Positions 1-11,645 of a DNA stretch of 64,000 nucleotides are shown in pieces. The DNA comes from Augochlora pura (taxonomy: Eukaryota; Arthropoda; Insecta; Hymenoptera; Halictidae), in contig NC_135777.1 in NCBI RefSeq assembly GCF_028453695.1, positions 17,907,714 to 17,971,713 on the forward strand. Reading direction: 5' to 3'. How positions within the stretch are numbered: the stretch's first letter is position 1; each line of letters begins with the position of its first letter. The notes beneath the pieces were generated by a model. The model saw only the letters and a program-made list of their open reading frames with translations, was not told the origin of the DNA and did no database searches. The position numbers were made by a program, and so were the translations under genes.

Positions 1-68
1 TCATCATTCTCCTCATCGTCAAAACCAAAAAGATTAATTAAAAAACTACCCGAAATTAAAGTAAACAT
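1..68 (-). CDS. Possible first coding exon of a minus-strand gene, cut by the window edge
   Basis: On the minus strand an ATG at 66-68 opens a frame that stays open to the window edge. It begins MFTLISGSFLINLFGF and is followed by an acidic DDEEND run. A hydrophobic stretch followed by acids would suit the N-terminus of a small membrane protein. Only 22 codons are visible, so no family can be named. Another minus ATG lies just upstream in a different frame with an early stop. The frame could also be chance. Confidence 0.25.
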   Translation of the reverse strand, partial: MFTLISGSFLINLFGFDDEEND

Positions 69-2415
69 AGTTCCATTTGATTTTCTTGGTTCATAAAACT
101 TAGAGCTATAAAGTTTTCTTATGTGATAAATTTGTGGTAGACACACTATTAATGCATTTTTCCAACAATTTAATTGATACATATTAGTACCAATTAAATT
201 AGACCTTGTATATAATTGAGTATGTTTAAGTGCATTTGCAATTATCTTCCGACAGTACATTGTACTAAATTATTGACTAAGAATTACAATTGCACCAAAG
301 TAACAGTATTCGTACACTCTGTTATGTAATTTCCTTAGTAGCACACGAAATTAGGTATTTATACATATATCAACTATAAAATAAGTTTTCTGTAGAAACA
401 CGTTTATATGTATGTACACATATGCATACATGCGCGTAAATACAAATGTTCCTTTAGAAAAGAAAATAAGTTACGTAGAGTGTGGGACAGGTGACACATG
501 CGTCGGGAGTTCTGCGCAGCGGCGTGGTGTGTCCATGTATCGCGTGAATATTGTGATCATTGTCAATCATTATTGCAATTCTGTCCTGTTCTGAACTATG
601 ATCGCGGCACAACATAAATCCTCTATTTGATCGTAGTTCAGAATTAAAGGAAAAAATCAAAAACCTCTCTCTCTCTGAGATTCAGAAATCGAAAATGTTT
701 CATGGAACATAAATGCACGAATTATGGTAAACACGGTCCGGTGAGAGACAAACTTGACTGGTAAAAGGTGAATTGCATTTCGCTAAGGAAAAAATTACTT
801 GAAATGACCTTAGGAATAACTCATTTTTTTAAAGTAACATAATTTTCGGACACTATGTGTAGTGTCAAAGTTACAATACAGTAATCTTTCAATTCAACAA
901 ACATATCCGCAGACAATGAGGCTTTTACATTAAGAGAATGCAGCAAATTGCTATGTTTCAATTGGCTGATAATTCAAAGCTGAATATTGCTGCACTCATG
1001 TCAGATATCTGATCCCTGCATTTCACGGTGTATTCGTACTATAATTTAAACAACTTCGTATTGGCCCGCTAAAAGCCCAGGCGTGAACACCCTCTTAACT
1101 TCTCTGGAGACAGCTTCTAGCTTGATTATCTATCGCTTGTTTTGGTATTGTCTCTTTCGTTCTCATCAGGTTTCCCTTTTTTTAAATGTCTGCGCATTGT
1201 TAAATGCGCAATGTCATAGTGGGGATAAAAAACGTGACGCTAGGGAGTAGGGAGGTTACCAAACAACTCTGGAGAGGGTTCATATTCCATACTGTTCCAT
1301 ACTCTACAGTTCAACGTAAATGCACGTTTGTATACGTATCTCTAATTTGATATGTATTAACAAGCATGCGTATGAATATACATAGAAACCTATACGCACA
1401 TTGTATTCATACATATGTATGTAGTGTACATGAATATATTTGTCGCTAATTGTAAAACGTTAAACTGTGTATTTCGTGGTAGGTGTCGCGTTTGTGTGTA
1501 TATATGTATATATACAATATATATAGATATATATGGAATTACAAAAAGTATGTGATTCTATCGTACACAAACAGAAACACATTAATAAATATCTTAATTA
1601 ATATAATTGTTCACACAATGATTATTACTTATATGGTAAATCAATAACGCATAAATAATGGAACGTATACACAGAACGGTCAAATTAACATATTTACGTC
1701 AATTATTACACAGGTAAAAGTGTATGTATGTGCATATCTATACCATTTTACGGTATCGTAAGGTACCCTTTACCCCACCCGTCTCTTTCCATCTCAATGC
1801 TGCACACCTTGATTTCGTGCATTACGCACCTTTTCACCTCACGGATATGAGATAGGTCATATCACAACAGGTAACAAAATATCAGTTATGCATTTTTACG
1901 CGGATAAAACTGTCAATACAACATTCCTATCAATTTGTATGATTTTTATATCTGTTTCTTCGATAATAAGAATCGAGCACAAATAAATATTGGTCATGAG
2001 TTTATTCCCCTGCACATATTCGGTGCATTCTATGTACCAACAATCTTTTTTTCAGATTAAATAACATAGCAAAATCATAGTAATGTCACTTGCCGAACAA
2101 AAGACGAATCGATTTAATTGTCCACTTTTTTTATTATTTTAAAAAACCATTGTTTTGTTTTGGTGCATTATATTTGCACCATAATTACACATTCATGGGC
2201 ACTCCCTTTTTTTTAATTATCATTTGATAATATAGATCTATTTAAGGTATCCAAACATGAACCCAATTAAATGGGCTCACATTGTGGGAAATGAGAAATG
2301 TTATGAATTGGAATGACACTTGATGGACAATTAATTCAAGATTGTTAATTTGTTTTCAAAATTTTCCTTTATGTGTTTAACTAAATTTAATTTTTTTATT
2401 ATTCCTTTAGTAAAA
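69..2415. other. Intergenic region and presumed 5' leader of the TMEM268-like gene
   Basis: No convincing coding frame is seen. The sequence is AT-rich with TA/CA low complexity, notably around 1492-1540, and a small imperfect duplication of TTCCATACT at about 1286-1305. A pyrimidine-rich tract ending in TTTAG at 2410, five bases before the ATG at 2416, looks like a splice acceptor. The TMEM268-like gene therefore probably has a non-coding first exon here, whose position I cannot fix. Confidence 0.4.
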
Positions 2416-5400
2416 ATGAGTTCTCAAGACACAGTCGATAATGTGCAAGCAAATTCACCTAGCATATCCTCAAGAACAAAAAATTGGGTCCAATTTGAAG
2501 ATGAAACACCTATTAAAGATAATAGTAATGTGGAAGAGAAAACTAAAACTAATGCACCAGCTGTAATAAAGCCAGAATCAGTTACAGTAAATGTTGAAAA
2601 AATTAGTAAAGCTATTGAAAAGGCAGATGATCCACAAATTAAGAATAATGAATATAGAGGTGCTGTGATACCAACAGAATCCGTCCAGATTAACTTAGAT
2701 AGGTCAGGTCTAAGTCGTTCCATTACATCAGAAAGTCCGGAACTTAATGTACCGTCCGAAGTAAGAATCTCTGATCCTAAAAGTGCTTCTTTGAAGACTA
2801 TTGATCTGAGAGATGTATCTAATGGCCGAACTAATGCGAGCAATGTTATAAGCACACCCATTGGAAACATCAGACAAGGTTTTGCTAATGGAGATACTAT
2901 TGTTACTCTTTTACCAGTTAACACTAAATGGCCATGGATCACTCCAGCTAAATTTAGGCCAGAATTGGTACCAGAAGAATTAATGGCACAAGGTTTAACG
3001 GTAAATATTTAATTATCTTATTTACTCGTATCATTTTTTAAATAATAATATTAGTATTTGTTTGTTGCTAGAATAAAATTCTTTGAATTTTTAAGTATTA
3101 TTATATATCTTTTACAGCTTACAGTAGAAGATTACGTACACATTATGGAATTGCTTGTAAATGATGTACGTTTTAATATGTACAATGTATGCTATAAGAG
3201 AATTCTTGTTCTTTGGATCTTTACTGCATTTATTGTACTGCTTGGCTTGTTATTTTCTGGAGTGACTGGTCTTACTTTATTTGGTCTTGGCGTCATGTGG
3301 TTAGTCCTCAATGCTGCAGCAATATTCTTTTGCATGTTCGTCAAGATAAAATTAAACCATAATCTTGAGAAATGTATGGCTCAAGTGAACAAGCATTTAC
3401 TTCGACATAAAATATTGCTTGGATTGGATGATAGAGGGAAGATTTCATGTCATAAAGTCAATCTCTGCTTCATATACTTTGATACTACAGATTGTATCGT
3501 AAGTGTTATTAGACATTTTGTGATGTGTGTAGATTTAAATTTCTAAGCCTGATCATGTTTTGTAATAGTCTTTTTATGTTTATATTATATTGTCATATTG
3601 TGAAACTATTATTTCCAGTTGGAATCATCACATTTGTATAACATGTTACATTTTGTTGGAACAGAAAAAGTTGCAAGAAGTAATAGAACGTGAGGAACGT
3701 GAAGGAAGAGTTATCGGCGAAGATGGAAATTCGGAAATGCGCCGTAAAAGAGAATTACAACAGCGAATGGATATCGATGATAGCGATATTGTGATACAAG
3801 GCAGCACAACTACCAGAATCTCTCGTAAGCAGGTAAGCATCTTTTATACCAGGTAACTATTCATTTCTCATTAAGTTTTTAGATTTTTCTCTGCTGATAC
3901 AAGAATTTAATATAATAACGTTAAAATTTTTAGTATTGAAAGTATGATGTCTCTTACTTTTTTAATATTTATGCAACTAAATTTCACTTGTTTTACATAT
4001 AAATTTGTATAATAGTATTTTATTTTGTTTCCTGAAAAATAAAATAAAATCTATCAGGATAAGAGTGAACAAGTATTCTGCCGTTACGTTCAACGTTGGG
4101 CAAAGGACTATTTACGTCGACGGTTGGACTGGACAGTCGATGAAGAAGGTGGAAATCCTTCTTCACCTCGCCATTTAACATCAGCTTTATGCCCATGTCA
4201 ATATATAGAGGAATGGCTTCGTAATAAGCCACATGTTCGAGGCAGAGATTTTTGTCCCAGTTGGAGTAATTTTCTTAAAGACAGAGGCATTTAAAATTGT
4301 TTTATATGCTTTAACATTTGAAAGCAGTATTGTGATGCAGTTATTTTGACGCAAAGCTTATATTTTAGCTTGTTGGAGCTATTTTGATAACAGTTTTTAA
4401 TAATTGAATTGGATAAAAGCAATATAAAGCATAAAAATCGAAAAGATTATTAAAGCACTTAAACTGCTCTACAATAATAATCATTTACGTTTGTACACAA
4501 CATAGTGTCATTAGAAATAGATGAATATTGAAATTGATTTGCATTGAAATAAGTCGTGCAAGATATTGATGCTTCATTTCATTATTGACTATTTCTTTTT
4601 TTAACTATAAACGGTTTTAATAGCCATATTTTTTATTGGTGATTTGGATTATCAGCAACAAGTTTATTAGGCATTAAGTACTTTCTAATGAAGTTTAATA
4701 TTGCTTATATTACTTTGTTGACTAATATAGTATTAAACATTTAATATACAATTTGAAATTTATATAGAAATTGTACAAATTACACATATGTGTATATTTT
4801 GCAAAAATATTTTTAGTCTTTAATATTCTTACATATAATATATGCTGTACATACTTAAATATTAAAAGATCATGAACTACAATTTTAACTATTTTTGTAA
4901 AATGGCGAATGGCACATAGGTGTATAAGAAACTTTACCTGAAAAAAGTACTTAATACTTTTAAAAATCATTGTTTGCTGTTTTTTTACAGCGATGTATTG
5001 TTTGAGTGAGAAATTTCTATATTTCAAGGATAAGTCTACTATTGACGCATGCATATATGTAATACGTGAATTTTGTAGTTTTCTCGTCACTTTGGCTCTA
5101 GGTACTGAATGATGATGGTATGTGTTGACAGGAACGGGCGGAGTTGCTGTTGCTGAGGTATGCTTCTCGATGGGCGCATCACTTTGTGCGCCGGAGACTT
5201 GATCTGGTTATAGACTCACAGGAACGTAACAGAGACATCACGGGTTTATCTGTTTCACCACGTCATTGTGTCTCCGCCCGTTGTCCTTGTCAATTCATTG
5301 AGGACCATCTCAAATACAAGCCTAGAGGCAAGTTGAAATTTCGTTCACTTTTTATATTGCCAAACTTTGGTGGTAAATAACTAAGGCCGATCACTTAATG

Positions 5401-6872
5401 AGTATAATGTGATTACAATTCGTTACACCAATTGATCATATGTTCCTAATATCTATTTTTTACTGTGGCCCTTTTCAACGACTATCTCTACACATCGTTT
5501 AGATTGTGTGCATTTCCTGAAAATTATCTTGACATTCGCTTATATTATTTTCTTTAGAACCAGTTTTATATGTATCCTTGATACAGTAGTCAATTGTCGC
5601 CAATATATGTTACATTTAACATAAAATTTATTGTGCTCAATCATTGTATTCTGCTTTTACTTAATATAAACAATATTCTCCATTTTACAAATATAGTGGC
5701 ATACTACGTTAAAACTAGGACATAAGAGAAGTCTAGATTGTACGTGTTTTGTTACTACAGATAAAGTAGATGATTTAGTAACCATTCCGTTACGATTGTG
5801 ATTATTATTTTCAAACCGAATTATATTACAACATTCGTAAGTTTAATGGATATTACATCATACATAACATAAGTATATGTAATGATACATAACTTTTCAA
5901 TGTTGATATTGAAAAAGTCTATAAAATTGATATACATCAATTTGAAGTAACTTACAACTAAAAAAGTATTGGTTTTAAAAATGTTTAAAACTTTTGTAAT
6001 CTCTGCGAAGTATTAAATGGTAAAAATGTTGTGAATGCCATACGATATTATACTTACATATCTCTTAATCCGTCCTAATTCAATATATTGATATATTATG
6101 TAAGAATATAATATATTGTATACTTTTGTATTCTGTTTGAGAACATTTAATGCTGCAAGTAACTGGCTTGAACAGCTCTCCTACTTTTATATGAAAGGAA
6201 AATGTAAAGCACTTCTATATTTACTGTTAAAAATGTTATAAATAAAGATAAGTGCATAATACAGATGTTTTTTGGTGGGGGTATAAACATATTCTTTTAT
6301 AAGGAAAAAACTTTTCATTAAAGTAACAATTATTGTATAAAAGCATATTTATTATGTTTCTGTTACTTAAATATACCTTATGTGTAAATCTATATATATG
6401 TATATTTTTGTAAAACATAGGTATTTGTCACTAACCATTGACTAATTCAGAGATGTTACTTGCATGCAGCTGGACAAAAGGGGACACAATTTGATATTTT
6501 ATCTGAACCACATTTTGTCAGCACATGAAAAAACTTATTCAGTAAATAGTATTGTGTAAGTATTGTACAATTTGTCTTCATACGTATATATGTAAACAAA
6601 TGTGTTTCATGTAAAGAAGGTACACAATGCTTTTTCACATTATGTGCACACGTTCAGTGAAATTTGGTGTATAGTAGGGAAATTCTATTGGTGAAGAGTA
6701 TAATCATTATAATGGTATAATCCTTTACAGTACATAACCAGTGTTGCTAATTTTGAATATTTGCATGATTTTTTCAGGATATCCACCAGGCTTTACATGG
6801 TGTGCTTATCTTAATGATCCACTGGTTAGGTATGATATAAGGTCTAATATGACAAGCATTCCCGGTTATTAA
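2416..6872 (+). CDS. TMEM268-like two-pass membrane protein with alternative 3' exons
   Basis: The predicted CDS has exons 2416-3000, 3118-3498, 3665-3832 (or from 3619, see findings), then either exon A 4058-4294 with its own stop, or exon B 5132-5327 joined to exon C 6778-6872. Products would be about 456 or 474 residues. The first ~195 residues are hydrophilic and Ser/Asn-rich. Exon 2 encodes two adjacent hydrophobic segments and then the family-like LCFIYFDTTDCI. The alternative exons carry the CPCQ-x-IE motif, which I recall near the C-terminus of vertebrate TMEM268 together with the FVYFD-like motif. Function is poorly defined: human TMEM268 is reported in integrin beta-4 stability, but nothing here tests that. 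The start is the first ATG after a likely 5'UTR acceptor. Exon C contains a further possible donor (TTAG|GTATGA), so the true end could lie further on. Confidence 0.72.
4058..4294 (+). CDS. Alternative exon A of the TMEM268-like gene
   Basis: It starts in phase 0 after a TATCAG acceptor. It encodes RYVQRWAKDYLRRRLDW, then SPRHL, then LCPCQYIEEWL, and runs to TAA at 4292-4294. It is clearly homologous to exon B (5132-5327). Within it, after codon CGA, G|GCAGAG at 4241-4247 sits exactly where exon B has its GC donor. Exon A might therefore also splice to exon C, as well as serving as a terminal exon. Confidence 0.65.
   Translation, partial: DKSEQVFCRYVQRWAKDYLRRRLDWTVDEEGGNPSSPRHLTSALCPCQYIEEWLRNKPHVRGRDFCPSWSNFLKDRGI
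5132..5327 (+). CDS. Alternative exon B of the TMEM268-like gene, with a GC splice donor
   Basis: It starts in phase 0 after TTGACAG and encodes RYASRWAHHFVRRRLDLV, SPRHC and CPCQFIEDHL, parallel to exon A. Its third-base GC is higher than in its neighbours. The best exit is AGAG|GCAAGT at 5327/5328, the standard consensus of a GC-AG intron. Phase 1 there joins exactly to exon C (6778), giving PRGYPPGFTWCAYLNDP. A GT two codons later (5332) would give phase 2 and a poor continuation. Confidence 0.65.
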
Positions 6873-7845
6873 CGTTAATTTTCTAAGTAAAATACAACAG
6901 TATTTTTAAAAGCATTTTGGAGAAATATGCATATCAAATAGTTATTACCATAGTTATTAAAGTTTAAGCACAATGACATTTATACCACAAGTGAAAATGC
7001 TTTTGAGATTTCTAATATTTTAGTAATATATGATTAATGATCATATAGTAGACACAAGCAATCATATCATCCTCAAAATATACATATTTTTTTATATCGT
7101 AATGTTTTTACCAATCCAAATGTGCAATATTAAACTATTTATATAGTAACACTTTTTGGATAAGGGACGAAACAATTAAAACAAAATTATATGGTTTCAT
7201 ATTTAAACACTGAACCTATCAATAATGACTTGTTGGTTATTTATAATACAAAATTAAAAATTAAGTCAATAAGAAATTTATTAATAGACTTCCGGTAGGT
7301 AAAGTGTTGAAATAAGATAATAAATTAATTGAAATGTCCAAGTATTTCAAATAATCACATCTCATAATTCAATTATAGTGCCTTTTAATAGATATTCTTT
7401 ACGATTTATATATCCAACTTTGTATGAACTTAAAAATTTATACAAATTCAAATCATAGTTCAAGTATTGCATAATACTTTGTTTTATTGTAATTTTTATA
7501 TAGATTTATATAATTATCGGGCTTGTTAAAGTATGTATGTATATGTACATGATAAAAATAATAACTGTAATACAACATTTATTTGTCCACAGTGTTGTGT
7601 ATATATATTGCGATCTGTTGTGAGTGAATACATATTATAATAGTAATAGAGTCATCTTATGTGAGACATGTCACTTGTCTACCAATATAAAAAGTTCGAA
7701 TGTGCCTGCAGGTAAACAGATTTTGTACAAAATGTTTATTCATATACACACACATAGTTAAGGTAAAATTAATATACAAATCGATTTTTTCTCAAGAAAA
7801 GTAATGTTCTAATGATTAAAATGTAACTGATAAATATAAAAAGAT
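6873..7845. other. AT-rich convergent intergenic stretch
   Basis: This lies between the ends of the TMEM268-like gene (+) and the UPF0449 gene (-). It presumably contains both 3'UTRs. I see no coding frame, RNA gene or structured repeat. Confidence 0.4.
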
Positions 7846-8299
7846 TTATGTTATTAATGCAGCCTGTGCTTGTTTCTTAATATCATCTGCCAGCTTCTTT
7901 ATCTCCTCGTTATCTGTTTTCAATTGTTCCTCCTTCTTCTGAAGAGTGGTTTCCAAATGTTGTAATTGTTCTTTAATGTTCAAATACATTTTAACTTTCT
8001 GATACGTATCAGAAGAATTCGAGCTTAAATTTTCTCCAGTAATTTCATCTAAAAACAAATTTATAAATAACAGTGCCGAAGTGTATGTGTTAACCTCAAG
8101 GTAAAGTATAATTTGAAATATACATATATTATTATATCTTAATAATCATTTCAGGTCTTTGATAAAATATATTTAAACCTTTATTTATTATTTTAAATGC
8201 TATGTCATCGGCAGTAGCATGATCAAGATCTTCCAACATATGCACGGGATTAGGAATACTAGGTCTTGGTGGTAAATTACTTTTTTTATTGCTAAACAT
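7846..8299 (-). CDS. UPF0449 (C19orf25-like) small coiled-coil protein
   Basis: There are two exons on the minus strand: 8299-8179 (40 codons plus one base) and 8048-7846, joined in phase 1. The protein is about 107 residues. The N-terminus LPPRPSIPNP followed by MLEDL and DDIAF matches the pattern of human C19orf25 (LPTRPAPP, ILEDV, DPVF). The second half is a Leu/Gln/Lys-rich coiled coil, roughly residues 60-102. The family length is about 118 residues, so this is full size. Its function is unknown. The start is the first ATG, which fits the family's short basic N-terminus. It is divergent from the APEX1 gene, with starts about 860 bp apart. Confidence 0.8.
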
Positions 8300-9157
8300 G
8301 TTTTGTTTAATTAAATTTGTTAGTTTGATGTGTATTTTACTTCAAATAATTGTATACGAATGTAAATTCATTAATATCTCTGCAATAATTAGAAGATGAA
8401 CATAGTGTAAAAACACTGTCATGCAATTCCATAAAAGTAGGGCTCACAGTTACTGTATGTGACAGATGTATATAACGCATTTTCAGAGACTGTTCTGAAA
8501 TGTGCTGCAGGGAAGATCTCAGAGCAGTCACGCTTCACCATAGTAAACAGCTGGGTTTTCTCATTGTAAGCATTTTTATCCCTACCATTTTACTGCGCAT
8601 CCAATCCACAGTGGATACTGTCTGTACCTGCCTCCATATTGCCACCTTGTAGCATATTTCAGAGCAGTATGCGAAAATGCTTTGTCTCTAGTTCCGATTT
8701 CTGGCATGCATCATATATTTGTATAGAGCGTTGTAACGTAACGTAACGCAAATACAAAAATTAATGTATTTAGCATGAAATACAAATCAGGAAATTACTT
8801 TTCAGAAATCTACTACTAGTATTAGTTATTTGTTTCAATTTAGAAAATAATAAAATTTACAGAAGGTATATCTTTCCATGTGTTGTTCACAGTATATAGA
8901 AATACTATAGTTTATGTTTGTGTGGATGCTTTGTGCTTCGGCGCTGTTTTCAAATTTCATTTAATATCGTGCTGGCTTTGACTGTGTCTTCGTCAGACGT
9001 ATCTATAAGTTTTGAAATCTGTAATTAATTTCGTAGTGGAATGGAAAAGCTGTAAACCAAAGAGTATACTTGTCTTTCTAACATTACATATATATATATG
9101 TATTAAAATATTTTTACTTTTCTAAGCAATCTTTACGTGCATACAAAAGTAACCGGT
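8300..9157. promoter_or_regulatory. Shared upstream region between UPF0449 (-) and APEX1 (+)
   Basis: This is an 858-bp divergent intergenic region with locally raised GC near 8500-8700 and a short GTAACGTAACGTAACG run near 8733-8749. It probably holds both promoters. No TATA box or known site can be placed with confidence. Confidence 0.4.
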
Positions 9158-10719
9158 ATGCCGCCAAAACGAGTTAGAGCTCGAAAGGTTAGCAAAATAT
9201 ATAATTTATTTCCTCAAGTTCGTTTATTATTTTGTAATGTAATAACGTAGATTTAAGATATTCTTATTTAAACACATGATTGTAACATTTTAATTGTAAC
9301 GTTAAATGTTAGACTTTATATATACTTTAGCTACAATGAGTATTGTTAAATTTAGGCAGATTCTGTAGAAGCTAAAGTTGAGAAAAAGAAAGGGAAAACG
9401 TTAAAATCTGAAGATGCAACTCCTAAACGGTCTAAACGCAGTGCGAATGATACTGAGGAGCCTGCTGCAAAGCGAGCTAAAACAGAACCAAAGCAAATGA
9501 TGAATAAGACTGAGTCGAACTTGGATGAAATCAACTTTGATTGTGATAAACTAAATGCAGAAGGAAATAAATATAATTTAAAAATTTCGAGTTGGAACGT
9601 TTCTGGAATCAGAGCAGTTCTTAAGGTAAAAGATTTAATATATTTGATACTTTAATTTCTAAGAAAACTTTAATAATACACTAGTATCGTTATATACTTA
9701 GAAAAATGGAATGAAATACATTGAAAAAGAAGATGCAGACATAGTAGCATTGCAAGAAACTAAATGCGATAAAGAGAAAATACCAGATGAAGTAAAGTTA
9801 ACTGGATATCATCGTTATTTTCTTGATAGTAATAATATTTTTAATTTGTTATACATAAACTTAAAATATGCAGAGATATTAAAATTATTTATGTTATACA
9901 AATAGGTAAGAAGCCTGGATATTGTGGATTAGCATTATATTCAAAAGAGAAGCCAATTGAAGTAAAATATGGTCTGAATGACAATGAATTTGATAATGAA
10001 GGCAGATTAATTACTGCTGAGTATCCAAACTTTTTCTTTGTTAATGTTTGTAAGTTATGTAATACTAATTAATCTAAATGGTTTTTTTCATGGACATTTA
10101 TAATATTTAGTGATTAATTAATGTCTTAGATGTTCCTAATGCTGGTCAAAAATTAGTAACATTACCAAAGAGATTACAGTGGAATGAAGTTTTTAAGACC
10201 TATATTAAAAACCTAGATGAAAAAAAGCCAGTGATCATTTGTGGTGATATGAATGTTGCCCACCAAGAAATAGGTAACGTATATTTTTTTGTGATCTTTA
10301 TGCTCATTAATAGAGTAAACAGTTATATATTTTGTAATGTACACAGATCTCACAAATCCGAAAACAAATACAAAAAATGCTGGGTTTACAAAGGAAGAAC
10401 GAGAAGGTATGACTGACTTTTTAGAGGACGGTTATGTTGATACATTTAGAGCCCTGTATCCAGATAAAACAGGTGTTTACACGTTCTGGTCATATTTTGC
10501 AAATGCACGTAGTAAGAATATAGGATGGTAAGTAAAAACAAATATTTATATTGCTAAAATTAGACATGTAATTAAGCTAATGTTACTTTATATTTTTTTA
10601 GGCGATTGGACTATTTTTTGGTGTCGCAACGAATTAAAGATAAAGTTTGCGACAATGTTATAAGGGACAAGGTCTATGGGAGTGACCATTGTCCAATTGT
10701 TCTTTATGTGAATATGTAA
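9158..10719 (+). CDS. APEX1: AP endonuclease (APEX1/Rrp1 family)
   Basis: There are seven exons: 9158-9187, 9356-9625, 9702-9838, 9906-10049, 10140-10273, 10347-10527 and 10602-10719, giving 337 residues. This enzyme cuts DNA 5' to abasic sites in base excision repair, in the nucleus and often in mitochondria. Visible exonuclease III-family residues include the QETKC glutamate, Tyr in NVYVPNAG, Asp and Asn of GDMNVAH, Asp of RLDYF, and the Asp-His pair of GSDHCP. The first ~95 residues are a Lys/Glu-rich, low-complexity tail suited to nuclear import. It is much shorter than the tail of Drosophila Rrp1 and closer to vertebrate APE1. In the first catalytic strand the motif is SWNVSGIRA, where human APE1 has Asp (Asp70); I recall Ala in Drosophila Rrp1, so variation there looks tolerated. 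An AATAAA lies near 10825. Confidence 0.95.
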
Positions 10720-11645
10720 AAACGAATTATTTTTTATACTTATACTTAAATTGTGTGTATTTACAATCTATCAATTTTTAATACACACTATATATACTAC
10801 CATACGTTTCTTTGATCTTCCAAAAATAAATTTACATTTAGAAAAATCATATAATTATCTTATTTTATTAATTATATAGAATATAACAAAAATTTTCTTT
10901 TGACCTGAACCTTTTTTCTTATTGTATGTTCTAAGGAAAAATAATAAGATCCTGTTGTTTCAAACAAGAGAGAGTTGGTTTCAAATTTAACCTCAATTCA
11001 GATGTGGTTGATTGTTGTGTCACACATGATTTATTGTCAATTGCTATCTCTGCCGCTCTGATTGTTTTTAACCATGTTTTTAGACCTATTTGTTTAAATA
11101 AAGGAAGAAACCTTCTTGAAAAAACCATATTTGATTTTTTTAAAAAGTATTGTAATTCTAACAGAAGAAATGAAAGTCTACACATTTGGGTCCCAGATTT
11201 TTTTTCGGTGTGTTTGATAATGTTGTCATTCTATTTGGGAACAACTACAAATGTCGTCTGTTATATTGCTATTCTGTCTCCGCAGCAAGCAACAACTTGG
11301 AATTTTAAAGCTTAGAGCTAAAAACTTTTTGAAACTATCATTTGACCCACGTTTTAGCATATATACATAGATTGGATCCTAATTTGACTTCACAGATACA
11401 TATCTGCTATGGATTCGAAACTTTTGACAACTTTGCTAACGTGAAATCCAAACGTATCGGATCTCTGCAATTTATCAGTTGTAAACCATTGTATTGGCAG
11501 ACCAAAAACTCAAGCGTGGGTTTTGCCTCTGGTTCTAATTTATAAATTGAATTAGGACATTAGGACATTGGTTGTGAAATATTTGCAGATCAAACTGTTA
11601 AGATTTTAAACACAGAAAAGGCGGCAAATTCAATTGCAATTAATA
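10720..11645. other. Gap between APEX1 and rasp, holding unexplained open frames
   Basis: The first ~200 bp look like APEX1 3'UTR. From 10931 to about 11570 the base composition changes and several frames stay open on both strands. The clearest is minus 11128-10931, starting at ATG GTT TTT and encoding about 66 residues (MVFSRRFLPLFKQIGLKTWL, then Thr/Ser/Asn-rich sequence). A further minus frame at roughly 11546-11408 has no ATG and encodes YKLEPEAKPTLEFLVCQYNG and similar. The pieces lie in different frames. I recognise no family. This may be an undetected multi-exon gene or a decayed one. Confidence 0.35.

Noticed and set aside
4722..5090. 122-codon minus-strand open frame
   Set aside because: Lies in an AT-rich intron of the TMEM268-like gene; Phe/Ile/Tyr/Lys-rich peptide with no family features.
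11342..11545. Plus-strand open frame upstream of rasp
   Set aside because: Overlaps the more protein-like minus-strand fragment; no ATG context or family match. Kept only as part of the unexplained region.
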